Source of the DNA: Trematomus loennbergii
Lineage: Eukaryota > Chordata > Actinopteri > Perciformes > Nototheniidae
Assembly (NCBI GenBank): GCA_012861695.1
Contig: JAAOOA010000060.1
Location: 2,324,071 to 2,388,070, forward strand
Reading direction: 5' to 3'
DNA: 64,000 nucleotides
Part shown: in pieces, positions 44,060-55,530 of the stretch
How the letters are laid out: each line of letters opens with the position of its first letter
Position numbering within the stretch: the first letter of the stretch is position 1
Notes under the pieces: model-generated
The model's input: only the letters and a program-made list of their open reading frames with translations
Told to the model about the DNA's origin: nothing
The model's database searches: none
Position numbers and translations under genes: made by a program

Positions 44060-45155
44060 ATGTTCTTTTGTCAGGTCTTTGTTGATAATGCCAAGGATAA
44101 GGGCAGGCTGCAGCGTGTCATCCGCTCTGCAGAGAAGGTGATCGGCTGTAATCTGCCATCCCTCCACCACCTGCACGCGCAGGACCCTGAGGCGGGCAGG
44201 GAAGATAGTGGCCGACCCCTCCCACCCTGGACACAAACTGTTCACCCCCTCCCCTCTGGCAGGAGGCTGCGCTCCATCAGGACCAAAACCTCTCCACCTG
44301 AACTGTTTCTTCCCCTCCGCTACGGCCCCATCAACAAGGCCCGGCCCCCCCACTGACACTTTACCTCAGCCACATCATAGACTCTACTCTATGTGCATTA
44401 CATTAATGCACACAATGCACAACAATATTTTGTATTACAGCTGATTTTTATTCCATATTTTATTCCTCTAGTCTATTCCATTCCATTGCAATGTACTGTT
44501 ATATTTTACTATATATTTTTTATATTTTTAAATATTTTTCTAGTTCTCTACCTGTGTTTTTAATTCTTGTTTTTATGTACCACGACACCAAGTCAAATTC
44601 CTCGTAGGTGTAAACCTAACTGTGGGGGAAACCTCTGTGTAGCAATGCAGGAGGAGTCACCGACTCAGGAAGGAGACACGGGGAGAGCTGGAGCTTTGAT
44701 GTCAAACACTGATGGTTTATTGTGGAGCTTCGGCCGGAGAATTCACAAAACAAGTCAAGAGTCAGAGGTCTGACTTCACGGTAGAGTTGCCACGTCAATT
44801 CTGAAGAGCCTCTCTCTCGATAGACCTTTTAACTAGTTCAGAGAGAGTAATCAACATTCTTGGGCAGATAGACTAAACAGCCGGGGACACTGAATTACTT
44901 GCGTCTGACGCTTATGGCCTCGAAGATTTCACACCTTGGAGTCCACAAACCCCAAGAAGGAAGTGTTCCAGTGTACCCACAACAATAAACCATTTGTGAC
45001 CGAGAGTTGCCCGGTCACAAACTGGTAACAACATATGGCTGAAGCAGCCCCTTCCTTAAGAGAGATAATGTCAAAGGGCAAGGTGGATATCTATGAGAAT
45101 TATTCCCCAACACTACCTGATAATAAACCTGTTTCTGATTCTGACATAATGCTCT
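44060..45155 (+). pseudogene. Rex-type LINE 3' end: ORF2 C-terminus and 3' UTR
   Basis: The plus-strand frame encodes GRLQRVIRSAEKVIGCNLPS, then in a neighbouring frame IVADPSHPGHKLFTP and FFPSATAPSTRPGPP. This is the conserved C-terminus (RLxRVIRSAExIIGxxLP; HPGHxLFxxLPSGRRLRSI) of Rex1/Babar-like LINEs in fish. The 3' UTR follows (caccaagtcaaattcctcgt ... tgataataaacctgtttctg) and is split by a solo LTR at 44621-45112. It is 5'-truncated and frameshifted. Confidence 0.78.
44621..45112 (-). mobile_element. Solo LTR inside the LINE 3' UTR
   Basis: Begins TGtgggggaa and ends ttccccaaCA, with flanks ctaac and ctacc (4 of 5 bp duplicated). Removing it rejoins the LINE tail ...gtgtaaac-ctacc-tgataataaac... 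A gatggtttattgtgg block near 44711 marks a minus-strand poly(A) region. No internal sequence or second LTR is present. Confidence 0.7.
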
Positions 45156-46130
45156 GCTAGCTCTAAAAGAGAAATGCTCACTAGTTTAGGGTTAGCTGCT
45201 TACGTGTTTCTTTCTCTGTGAGCCGAAGCTCTCTTGCAGTAGTCTTTATGTTACATGTACTGTTTAGTTCAATGTTATTTGTGAGCACATGTTCATAAAA
45301 GTAAAGAGGTTTAAACCGAATGTCTATGGCCATGTTATCTTTGCTAAAGCAGAACCCGAGTCGCTGAAGAGCCTCCCTGTTTCAGAAAATAAAGCAACAA
45401 AACAACCGCTTCATAGAATTTCCTTTATTGATGAATGAGAATAAAAGTTCACTTGCATTTCTTTTACATTACAGGCTTCATAAATCTAACTGAGATTATT
45501 ACGAGTGCATATCATTTAAATAAATTAAAAGACACTAGACAGAAGGTTATACGCCCAGTAGCAAAATGATCTCTGAATAAAACTTAAAATGTAAGAACAT
45601 TAAAAAGAAAAGAAAAAGACAGTGCAACCATTTCTGTTCGGAGGAACCTAATGCACTTTAAAAAAGTTGTAAATATGGAGATGAATATGTACCAAAATAG
45701 CAAGGCACCATTAAACTGTATGTGCTGCACATTTCAAGGTCTGTACTTCTGATGCAATCAGCTCGAACCATAAATAGTGATATGTCTTAATGACATGGCA
45801 TTTATTATCACTTACAGACAGGTCTGGATATGGCAACCTCTTCATGCAAAATATATTTAAATATCTCAAAGAAAAGAAAATCTCTTGAAAGCAAACTGAC
45901 CCCAAACTCCTTCACATACTTTCTGTTCTTGGATGTGGGTCTTTACTGAGGTACTGATAGCTCTGAGTGAGTGCTCACCACTGGCTTTGGATGCTTTAAG
46001 GGTTAACCTGCAGCGTGTGGCGCTATAATAATAAACCTGATTCTGTACCATGCAACAGGAATGCATTCTGAACCGAGTCCATTCCAAGGAAACAAAAGAA
46101 TCCCACATTACTGTATGAAAAAAACATGAT
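45156..46130. other. No gene recognised
   Basis: Unique-looking AT-rich sequence. Minus-strand open frames at 45711-46108 have no recognisable content. It may include distal 3' untranslated or flanking sequence of the kcnq5-type gene, which is transcribed towards it. Confidence 0.4.
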
Positions 46131-46134
46131 TTAA

Positions 46135-46337
46135 AGGGGCCCTATTCTGCAAATGTTCTGGTTCATATTAATATGTGTTGCCTCTACTGGGACATGTCTC
46201 CATACTTTCATATATGGTGCAGGCTGCAGCACCTCTTTTCACCCTCTGTCTGAAACCAGAGCCCAGTCTGCTCTGATTGGTTAGCTGGCCAGCTCTGTTG
46301 TGATTGGTCAACAGCTTTCGAGATAATAGGGCCTTTT
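46135..46337. mobile_element. Short MITE (aggggccctatt ends)
   Basis: The ends aggggccctatt and aatagggcctttt are inverted. The interior (gctgggacatgtctcca-type, ccctctgtctgaaaccagag, cccagtctgctctgatt) recurs at 57195-57415. Confidence 0.75.
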
Positions 46338-47811
46338 TAAATAAGATATCTTCCTTTCATGTACTGTACAAGGTGGAAAAAGCCATATGCAATACAAAGG
46401 TACATTTGTTTTAGTGTATCCGTTTCCAAACTAAAACTAAGTGCTATTACTTAAACACATTTTCTGACAAAACATCAAAACAAAAATGACATTCAAAATA
46501 TTTCAATCCATCAGCCAGAAAACCAAGTCAGCGCGCAGGATTGATCTGAATGTTGGCTGTGTGCGTTCACAGGTGCTGTGTACATGCGTGTGCATGCTTT
46601 GAACATGGTCGCGAAAATTAATTCCAAATATTTGGCAGGAGCAACACTGGCCTTTCTCTTTTCTCTTGTACTCATAACTAACAAGATGTATTTGTCAGTT
46701 ACACCTGTCAGGTGTTTTGGCACATTTGAGCCTATTTACTACAAATGACATGCTGTGATTCAGAAATGTTGTGGACGTCTGATGAAGTTGTAGATAGTAT
46801 GATGCAACTCAGTTGACTGAACTTGCTTCAAGTCATACTGGTACAATTACATTATTGTTATGATGCCAGTGAGTGGTGAGTGGAGGCGTTATGTTTTAGG
46901 GTTTTATTGTCCCATTTCTTCTTCATTTGGCATTAACATCCACTCGGACTCTAGGGTGATCTGATGAGATTTTGGTTACAAGATCAAAGGTCACTGTGAC
47001 CTCACAAGACACGTTTTTGGCCAACAATTGAAATGTTAATTATGATAACTTTATACAAATGTGTAATAGGATAACATTGTGTTTTGATAATGTGAAGTGA
47101 TGACGTTTTGGACAGACATGTCAAATGCAACTTTACTGGTTGGTGGAGGCATAGAATGCTAGGTCATTTTATCTTATGGTTTAAAATACAAAAAGTACAC
47201 TGTGATGGTCCTTGGGTGTGGGGTTTTAAGGACAGTAATTCATATGAATGAAGTATTAAACTTCAAGAGGTCATCTGTTTTTTCTAATTAAGTATTAAGG
47301 GAATAAAATACAAGACCCGAGATTAAAACGTTTTTAAAGGTGAGGTAACATTCACTTTAGTTTGGATGCCTTCATGTGATTGTGTGGGCACATTTGAGTA
47401 TTCGTCCCTTTCTTTTCTCAATTTGTGTACAAAAGTTGTTTTCCATAACTTCATGTTGTCCATGCCTTCTTACTTAAAGTGTCAAATGCACCTTGCTAGC
47501 CTCAGTACATCTGACTGAAATCCTGCTGCGCTCATGCTCCCAAGGTCACATATCAACCAATCACCTCTCAGGAGTTTAGTTGCTCTCAGATTCCTGTTTC
47601 GGTCTTCATCTTTTTTTCAGATTCGTCAATCACACTTTAAAACTCATGCAATGATTTATGATCAGCCTGTATGAAAATACTGTGATTCTTATCAAATGGA
47701 TCCACATGATAACTAACAACAAACATCCCCCCCCCCCCCCCCCCCTCCCAAAAAGATAAAAACCGTCTCTGTGAGGTGACATGTGTGTGCCTTCTGAGCA
47801 TGGAGGCAAGT
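46338..47811. other. Probable kcnq5 3' untranslated region or flank
   Basis: Lies downstream of the kcnq5 stop codon in the direction of transcription. A 20-base C run sits at 47727-47746. No further coding sequence. I cannot place a polyadenylation site with confidence. The hexamer AATAAA on the minus strand overlaps the stop codon itself (ctaaaaTAAact), which is probably coincidental. Confidence 0.4.
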
Positions 47812-49016
47812 TTATTTTAGCCGCACATGTGGCGTGTTTTGCAATTCGGTGTTGGCAGCAGAGGGAGGGGAGGTGTGAGCGCTGGCCGGGCCCCGGGGTC
47901 CGGCCCCCCCTCTGCTGTCTGTCCTCAGGAGCTCCGATGAGTAGGTTTGGGCCTCATTGGTCCCCAGTGACAGGAAGTCAAATCCCTGGACATCCAGGTC
48001 CCTGTCGCTGATGAAGAGGTCCTCTTCCCCCCATCCTCCTCCACCACTCCTGCTTATACCCCCCCTTCCCCCGGGGTCTTGGATGTTGAAGCCGATGGGA
48101 GAGTCACTGCTCGTACTGGGGCTTGGAGACGAGAGGCTGTGGCTGAGTAGGGGGTCCTGGAGGGTTCCTGGGGCCGCCTGCATCAGGTCCTGAACAGACA
48201 GGGACTTGCCCAGGCCTGGGGTCCCCTGGCTGGGCCCGGAGCGGCAGCCGGGGGCCGGGGGGGCCAGGGGCTGCAGCTCCAGGCTCATGTGCCTCCTCCA
48301 GGACCCCTCCTCCTTCAGATCCAACCGCCCGTTGCTGCCCTGTAGCTTCTGCCCCAATCTGCCCAGCCGCCCCCCGGGGCTCTCCCTACCACCGCTATCC
48401 TCTATCTGCATCCCTAAACCTCCACAAAAGTCCTCAATGTCAGGGGACACTTCTGTGGAAGGGGCTCGTGGCAGGTGGCTCGGGCCCCCACTCCGGCTGG
48501 GAGGGGGCGGTGGAAGCCTAGCAAGAAGAGGAAACCCTCCGTCTCCAATTCCACTGCTGACACTATTTGGGGTGAGGATGGGTGGAGAGCTCCCCACAGC
48601 CTCGTCAGTGCCACTCTCGGGCGTAGTGACCTGGGTGGGATGGTGCCGGGGGTAATGAGGGTGGCGATGGCGGTGATAGTGGGGATGGGGCAGCGGAGAC
48701 GGGCTGAAGGAGGAGGAGGCCGGGCCGGTGGAGGAGGAGGAGCGTTGAGGCTGAGCTCGTTGGGCGGGGCCAGGATGAGGTGGAGTCCTCCCTGGGAGAG
48801 GTGGGAGGTGGTGGAGGAGCGGACGGAGGGAGGGGCTCCGCTGACCTGGGGGGAGCTGGAGAGGTCCTTGCTGAAGACAGAGGAGTGGTAGTCAGAGGTC
48901 TGTTCCAGCTCGAACAGCGGCAGGGAGGAGAGCGTGAGGGCGGAGGACGAGCCTTTACGCAGAACCTGCCGGTAAATGTCCAGCAGGGAGTCCAGCTTCG
49001 ACTCAATCGATGTCAC
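47812..49016 (-). CDS. kcnq5: Kv7.5-type potassium channel, last coding exon
   Basis: Minus-strand terminal exon of a KCNQ5 (Kv7.5) homologue, a voltage-gated M-current channel subunit of neurons and muscle. After the acceptor cag it encodes [20 protein letters not shown] (end of the C-terminal tetramerisation coiled coil), then [11 protein letters not shown] and SKDLSSSPQ. Farther on are [23 protein letters not shown] and a C-terminus ...NTPHVRLK, stop. These match the KCNQ5 pattern (QTSDYQS, SKDLSGS, GKSLSVQNLI, KLFITDEE, PHVKLK) and not KCNQ2/3/4. The middle is Pro/Ser/His-rich. The two conserved halves lie in different frames. The change falls in the (CTC)n run near 48731-48746, which is either a one-base assembly error or a real frameshift. 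Confidence 0.88.
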
Positions 49017-50000
49017 CTGGTAAGGAAGGAAAGGAAGTTAGGATTTACATACTTGTTTTAGGCGGAGGTCCATACTATTTCTACACAAATGGTAGAATGG
49101 TACTGTCTAGTGCAGACCTCGCCAAGGCCATGCTCTATCCTGCATAGTTAGCTAAAGTAAAAACTGAATTGTCGGCCCAGTCATTTGGACCCTCTCATGA
49201 ACCTAAGGGGTTCCTCCCATGGACCGGTTATTCCTTCACCAAGGCGAACTTCCACAAAGTTGTTCTGTGGTCGTTTTCTAATCCGGGCCAGAAGGTTCCC
49301 TGCTGACAAACAGACCACTCCCGTTGTATAGATGCAACTGTGATGTCACCATCTATGCTGCTGTAACACGTCTTACTTGTTATTAACCGTAACCCTTCAG
49401 ATCTGTGCAGAACAGGGCACTCAGGAGGCGGAGAGCTTTTAAAGAATTGAACGTTGTTCTAAAAACGTTTCTGTCTACAACTCTTTCATGCCTTTTCCCC
49501 TTTTCATTTACTCTGGCACATCCTATATTATTGCATTTGTAGACACATCGTAGGCAAACCCCACTATAGCTAAATGGTCTGCATGAAAGGATTGACAGGA
49601 CTGATCACAGGCCTTTGTATTCTTCTGGAGGAAGATGTACAATAATGTATTACTGTAAATGATGACCTTAAAAGCTGTTGTCAGGCGTAGGCCTATGTAT
49701 GTTCTTTTCACAGAGCCCGCCTTTCTGCTAAGCTAGGCTAATGTTTCACTGAAAGTACAAATGTCTGATCCAGGAGTTCACTTTCACTTTGCAGACTCAT
49801 GCCGGATGCAGCAGAACATTAGAAGGCTGCTTGCAGTACCACATTCATCAGAGCAAGAAAAGAGAAACTAAAAGGGACCTGCTTTACCTTTTGAAACCCC
49901 ATCAAATGTCATTGTCATGTATTTGTGTATGCTGCTCAGTTCACTGGTCATTACCTACAGTTATACAGTTACTTTATACACCAACTTAAAGAACACAGAC
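49017..50000. other. kcnq5 intron
   Basis: Intron between the last two coding exons. The acceptor reads ttccttaccag next to the terminal exon. No additional exon or recognisable transposon. Confidence 0.6.
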
Positions 50001-50127
50001 CTGCCGCTCCACTTTACAGACTCGACCCAGCATGCTCATGTCCTCCAGAATATCTCCATCAGACAGCAGCTTCTCCCGAATCTTCTTATCCAGAGGGATC
50101 TGACCCTTCCCCAGGATCTGATCCACT
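50001..50127 (-). CDS. kcnq5: kcnq5 exon: end of helix C and linker to helix D
   Basis: A 127-bp minus-strand exon with acceptor gtcttccag and donor gtctgt. It encodes [20 protein letters not shown], then [20 protein letters not shown] and [10 protein letters not shown] and the SMLGRV-KVE-QV block are hallmarks of the KCNQ5 subunit-interaction domain, just before the coiled coil in the last exon. Phases join to the exon at 51929 or, skipping it, to that at 52477. The cytoplasmic C-terminus controls tetramer assembly and trafficking. Confidence 0.92.
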
Positions 50128-51067
50128 CTGGAAGACCAAACAAATGCACACACACAAACACACATGAGCACATGCTAACTCACTAGATTTTTATAACAGA
50201 AAGAAAAGTAGAAGTAGAAATCCACCAGGCAGCCCACAGAGAAGAGGAAAGGTTAAAACGGCAACAGTATAATAGATTATGATTTTTTTCCAACAAATAC
50301 AAGTCCCTGTGTTAATGAAAAGGGTTACATTCAACGAGGGCAGGGATAAGCCAAGGCAAAGTCATGCAATCATAACCCATCGACAAATTGGAAAAATAAA
50401 CAATGAAGACTTTGAGAAGATCTTCCATCGTCATATCGAGTGTGCTTTCTGGAAAGTGTGTTTTCCACATGTTATTGTCTTATGTAACACATTTATAAAA
50501 ATGTTCAATTAAATATTTGTGATTAGCCAAAACTTATTTCCATGTTACTTTAACACATTTTGATCAAATGCTTAGGTATATGCACATTTGTAAATGCTTT
50601 TATCCCCCACTGTTGTGATTAGTATAGGAAATGGGGACATTGACATTATAAAATCTCCACCCCACATGTGAACTATGGTCATGTGATGACAACTGAGCGA
50701 TCACCATGACAACTGAACAGAAGTCCTTGAAGGACTGTGAATGTGTTAAAAAACGTCACTCTTCAATCCAAGCACAGACGAGGAGCGCCTTGTGCAAATG
50801 TCAAACTGTTTTAAATAGTAAGGTCTTAGTTCAAATACATGTGTTTAGGAAGAGAATAGAGGTGGATTATGCTGCACATGTGAGTTTGTAAACGCACATA
50901 TATTTACGCTTAGATATTCATTCAAGAGGATTTAGTCTAAGACATGTCGATAGTTTCTCAGTCTGTTCTCTAGTTGTGATCAGAATCTGAACGCATGCAG
51001 CAGTTTGAGTCCCCAGGAGTAGGGGGCAGTATTACTGCAGCAGGGGCAGGTAGGGTTTCCTTTAGAT

Positions 51068-51532
51068 CAGGGGTGTCAAACTCAATTTCAACTCGGGCCA
51101 CATTAGCATCATGGTTGCACTCAAAGGGCCAGTTTTATATATAAGACTATATAAGAATAAATATATATATATAAATAATGTATTATATAACATTATTGCC
51201 TCTGCATTGGATTATTATCGGATAGGGTAATAACTTCATAATTAACTACGTCTGAAAGCAGAAGTCTAGGGCAGACAATTGCAAGTCTCTTCAGTGCGCA
51301 TGTCACAAAATGATTTAAAAAGAAAAGCCAAATTCTGGAGAAAAAAAAAGAAGTGACATTTTGAAAAGAATCCGAGAAAAAATACTAATTTGAGATGCAT
51401 TGTGGGACATGTAGTAAAGCGGCATGTAACCATATAATAAACATATTATATTCTTTGCAAGCTCTTGTGGGGCCACATGAAATGAAGTCGCGGGCCGGAT
51501 TTGTCCCCCGGGCCTTGAGTTTGACACCCCTG
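51068..51532. mobile_element. hAT-type MITE in kcnq5 intron
   Basis: Perfect inverted ends caggggtgtcaaactca and tgagtttgacacccctg lie inside a perfect 8-bp duplication ctttagat (51060-51067 and 51533-51540). No coding capacity. The caggggtgtcaaactcaa terminus is typical of a widespread hAT MITE group in fish. Confidence 0.93.
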
Positions 51533-51627
51533 CTTTAGATGTATGGGAAGCCGGTTGAGGGGTCAATGGGCCGTCTACCAATCACAGGGACCCTGTGCAA
51601 GGTAGTCTCCTGTAGTTCTACGGTATT

Positions 51628-51685
51628 CAAATGTATGTAAGTCAGTTTGGATATAAGCGTCAGCTAATGAACGGTAATGAATCGA
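51628..51685 (+). mobile_element. L2-type 3' tail, diverged
   Basis: gtaagtcagtttggatataa, then gcgtcagctaatgaacggtaatg, resembles the tail at 8504-8572. Confidence 0.55.
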
Positions 51686-51928
51686 TATGTTTTAAAGAAG
51701 ATGTGTTTTTGTGTTACAGTATGTGTGGGTTGCAAACCGACACTAGGACCACATCATTTTTGTTGAGTTTTGTTAGTGGATGACCTCATATCCAAGGCAA
51801 AAGAAAAGAGCCGTGCGTGTGAAGAAGTTTCAATTGACTTCAGATCAATTCATTCAATTAAAAAATGAGAAGTGAACTGAAGCAATGTGAATGTGAGGAT
51901 GGGGAAGAGGGGGGGGGGGGGAGCTGAC

Positions 51929-52036
51929 CCCTGGGTGGAGTTCTTCCTGCCCTGGCTGTAATAGACGGGCAGGGAGGGGGTGGAAAAGGCCTTGGCTCGG
52001 CTGCTCAGGGGCTGGGGGCCTACTATCATGTCAAGC
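51929..52036 (-). CDS. kcnq5: kcnq5 cassette exon, 108 bp
   Basis: The minus-strand exon has acceptor ccttccctcgcag and donor gtcagc. It is 36 codons, phase 2 on both sides, so it can be included or skipped in frame. It encodes LDMIVGPQPLSSRAKAFSTP, then SLPVYYSQGRKNSTQG. The start (RxDMIVGPxP) matches the variable exon between helix C and the linker in KCNQ family members such as KCNQ2. With it the protein reads SLQTR-LDMIVG...TQG-VDQILG. Without it SLQTR joins VDQILG directly, as in the common KCNQ5 form. It is probably an alternative exon. Confidence 0.8.
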
Positions 52037-52129
52037 CTGCGAGGGAAGGGAACACACATACGCAGATTTACACACACACATACAATATCACATAAATAAA
52101 CACAACACACTAAGACACACACAGTGGTG

Positions 52130-52290
52130 GAGAGTTTAGTCTGAACTGTACTTCACTTGAGTATTCCGCCATATGCTACTTTATACTTTTACTCCTTTAC
52201 ATTTCAGAAGCCAATATTGAACTTTTTACTCCACTACATTCATCTGACAGCTTAAGTTGATACAGTAGTTACTAATACATCAAATAAATA
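52130..52290. mobile_element. MITE fragment (tacttttactcc type)
   Basis: The block actttatacttttactcctt, then actttttactccactacatt and catctgacagctt, is a very common fish repeat and is related in style to that at 55200-55300. It is a partial copy only. Confidence 0.6.
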
Positions 52291-52476
52291 AACCCATAAA
52301 TAAACTATGATATATCATATAGGTTAAAATATGTGGCAGCAGTTTACTCAGTAATTAAAACGAGCTCCACATGTACCAGCTGTGATGAACATATTAACAT
52401 ACATAAGACACTTAAGTCTTTTTATAAATGTAACTTTAATCTTATTTAACTATTGTCTTTATTTGAGGGTCTGTAC

Positions 52477-52608
52477 CTGGTCTGCAAGCTCTTGATGCGA
52501 CACAGCATGTCCAGGTGCCCGGCAGAGTACTGCTCGATCACATCCTTCACATCGTACGGCCGCAGCGTCTCCTTAAACTTCTTCTTGGCGACATGGAACT
52601 TCATTATC
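52477..52608 (-). CDS. kcnq5: kcnq5 exon: helix B-C region
   Basis: A 132-bp minus-strand exon (acceptor gctgttcttgcag, donor gtacag) encoding [20 protein letters not shown], then [20 protein letters not shown] and LQTR. This is nearly invariant in Kv7 channels. It covers helix B, which with helix A binds calmodulin, and the start of helix C, involved in assembly. No substitution in the recognisable core stands out. Confidence 0.95.
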
Positions 52609-53010
52609 CTGCAAGAACAGCAGAGGAGTTCACACATCAGCCACAAGGGGGGGCTGTGATACAGACCTGTGACCTCCTGTAGACTGTGGCTAATAAAAAC
52701 ACCTTCATTTGTAGGAAAGTGTGCAATGCAAAGAGTCAGAACACCTGAAAAAACTCTACGCTGAACAGTATATCAAAACATCCAGTGAGGTTGCGGCTTT
52801 TTATTTGAGCAGTGTGCATGTACGTGTATCAATAAAACAGCTGTGGAGCATCAAGGCAAACATTCAAGAGGATTCAACTGACTTTAAAAATAATGCAGCT
52901 CCAATTACGCTTTTAATTCAGATGATCTCTGAGATTAGGTTTAAATATGTTTTTGCCTGGGTCTATAAGCATCGAATAATACTTTAATACTATATTATCA
53001 TGAATGTGAC

Positions 53011-53119
53011 CCCCTGACAGCTCTGATGACGGCCTTGACGGGGGGCAGCAGGTCCTCCACTGAGATCTCACAGTGACAGCCCCTCTCATCGTAGCCCTCC
53101 TCCCCCGCCATGCTGGAGT
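53011..53119 (-). CDS. kcnq5: kcnq5 exon: A-B linker with conserved VEDL motif
   Basis: The minus-strand exon encodes SSMAGEEGYDERGCHCEISV, then EDLLPPVKAVIRAV. YDEKGCQCDVSVEDLxPPxKxVIRAIR is the KCNQ5 counterpart just before helix B. The acceptor is gagcagcag. The expected donor position (after GTCAG) is followed by GGGG rather than GT. Using the GT four bases later (gtcagggg|gtcaca) keeps phase and adds one Gly codon. Either this shifted donor is used or a base change altered the site. Confidence 0.85.
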
Positions 53120-53159
53120 CTGCTGCTCAGAGAGAGGACCACAAGGAGAGGAGGGCTGT

Positions 53160-53660
53160 TAATATCGCTGACTTTTTTTTAATGAGTTTGACATATTATA
53201 TTATGACATTTTAATGTTTTCGACATACGCTATACTATAAATGTAGTCATATTTTTCGACATACTGTAGTATACTATTACTTTATTTTTAAAGGACTTTG
53301 ACATATCATACTATAACTTTTTTTAACATACTATACTATGACTTTTTAAAATGTTTTTCGACATACTATAGTATGATTTCTTTTTATTTTGCATATTATA
53401 CTGCAACTTTTTCATAATTTCTGACATACTATAATATGATTTTCTTGAAACTATTTTTTACTATTTATTTTTTAATTTTTAATGAATTCAACGTACTATA
53501 CTATGACCTTTTTTATGACATTTTCGACAAACAAAACTAGGAATCTTTCACTGATATTTTTGACACACTATAAAATCACTTTCTTCCACAGTTTTTGACA
53601 TAATTTGGACATAGCATACTATGAAATGTTTCAAAGTGCTATACTATGACTTCATTTGCC
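53160..53660. repeat. AT-rich tandem repeat (gacatactatactatgac)
   Basis: Degenerate units of about 45-60 bp, each with a core like gacatactatactatgactt separated by T-rich spacers, run through the kcnq5 intron. The core is partly self-complementary (actatagt). Confidence 0.75.
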
Positions 53661-55380
53661 ACATTACAACACAAATATTCATAATAAATTACAAGTTCAG
53701 CATATTACTTCAAAATGTCTCACCAATGTTTTTTTATGCAAGAATCATAGTGTAGTATTATTCTCAAAGTTGTTGTTGTATATATATACATTCCACAGTG
53801 CAGATATAATGTGATTATAAGTTCATTACAGTGGTCACTGTTGGCTTTTAATAAAGTGAAAATGAATTTAACAATGTTTTGTGTTCTCTCATTGATTTAA
53901 TTACATTTATTCACTTTTTCTTAATGCAATATAACAGTGATCAGCACTTTTGAGGTAATATGATACTTGACCTTGTCATTATTTGTAATTATTTAGACAC
54001 TATAACATGATTTTGAATGTGTTCCGATAACTGTTCCAAAGCATAATGTTTATTTTCTTGTGCTTGTAACTATGATTAGTGTTTATATGTTTACTTATGA
54101 TACATTAAAGACATGGGTGTCATAGAAATGGCTTCCAAGATGACTCCTATTGTCCTTCCTAGTGAAAGGAAATGTCCCGCTCCTTCTGGTCTCAGTGACA
54201 GTGAATGAGCAGGCTTGGTTTTGGTCTCCTCTCCAGCAGTAGGCCTCAGCCAGCCGGCCGGTTCTGTGGAGCTCCACACCCCCCCCTTCCATCAGTCCGT
54301 CTATCCACCCACCACAAACACCAACTGGCTGAGACCCAGGAGGGCTTGCCAGGCCGGCACTGCTAGCTAAAGGTCTACCAACACCCATTAGCATCCTCTA
54401 AACGGCTGAATTAGCGGGCTAAAGCAGTTCTCGTGGGTTGGATGGTCGGCCAATAGACCTCAAAAAAGACATGGAGTGACACTTGGGGGTTCGTCTGAGA
54501 CTTAGAGGAACAGTTTGACAAACCTCCATTTTTTTCTTCCTGGGAGTTTGATGAGAATATCGTTATCCTGTTTGTTAAATGTGTAGCCAAAAATGGTTAG
54601 CTTAGCATAAAGACTGGAAGCACCGAACACTTGGCTCTGTCCGATCTTTTAAAAAAGATCCTAAAGCCATAGACTGTATATATAAAAAGCTAACATTTTA
54701 ACTGTGGGCAACCTCACAGTTGGTTATAGATGATTTAAAACCATAGTTTTAACCCGGTTTTCTGATAGCTATTACTGACAATAATAATACAATATAATTT
54801 GTGAATAACCAATGAAATTCATTTGTAGGTATTCCAATTATTGCCGCGGATGATTTAAATAGTCCATGTAGGGCGAAGCTTAGGATGGACTGATCTTTTG
54901 TATCGCTGGAAAACGAAGGAGATAATAAAAAATAACATTTTCTAAGGTATCATACTTTTATATATATAGTGAATGGACACCTTTTTAAATAACAAACCTA
55001 TTATTAGGGCATATTATTATCTTTGGTCTTTTTGCTATTCAACTGCATCAGAAAACACATTCTCATCTATTGAATGGTAGTACTTTGTGTACTATATTAA
55101 GGGAAACACATCAAATTATACCTTGAATTTTTGTACAAATTGCAACCCAACTAAGTATCTTAATACAGTGGTTGAATGTAACTAGGTGCGTTTGCTCAAT
55201 ACTGTGTACTTTATTGAGTTTTTCCATTTATTGCAAATGTATACTTCAACTTCATCTTCAACATTTAACTTTTTACTCCTCTATGATGCAGTACTGTTCT
55301 ACTATTCAACTCAGTATTTTAAGAAGTATCTAAAATATTTCCACATTAACACACTGCAACATTGAAACGCTCTTGCATGT
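53661..55380. other. kcnq5 intron with dispersed repeat scraps
   Basis: Includes a fish repeat segment at about 54490-54700 (gagaatatcgttatcctg... gttagcttagcataaagact... actgtatatataaaaagct). The minus-strand open frames near 54091-54394 show no recognisable product. No exon with conserved Kv7 sequence was seen. Confidence 0.5.
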
Positions 55381-55384
55381 ATTT

Positions 55385-55530
55385 GTAAGTGATTAAAACA
55401 GAATAGTATAGTGTAATATAGTATAGTGTAGTCTAGTGAAGTTTAGTATAGTTTAGTATAGTAGAATATATAGTGTTTTATAATATGCGTAGTTTAGGGT
55501 AGTATAGTATATAGTTTATTTATTATTCCA
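55385..55530. repeat. tatagtatagt-type simple repeat
   Basis: Short degenerate units of agtatagt / agtttagt are strung together for about 150 bp in the kcnq5 intron. Confidence 0.7.

Noticed and set aside
47957..49061. Plus-strand frames of 78-149 codons opposite the kcnq5 last exon
   Set aside because: Shadows of the GC-rich coding strand; the conserved Kv7 motifs are on the minus strand.
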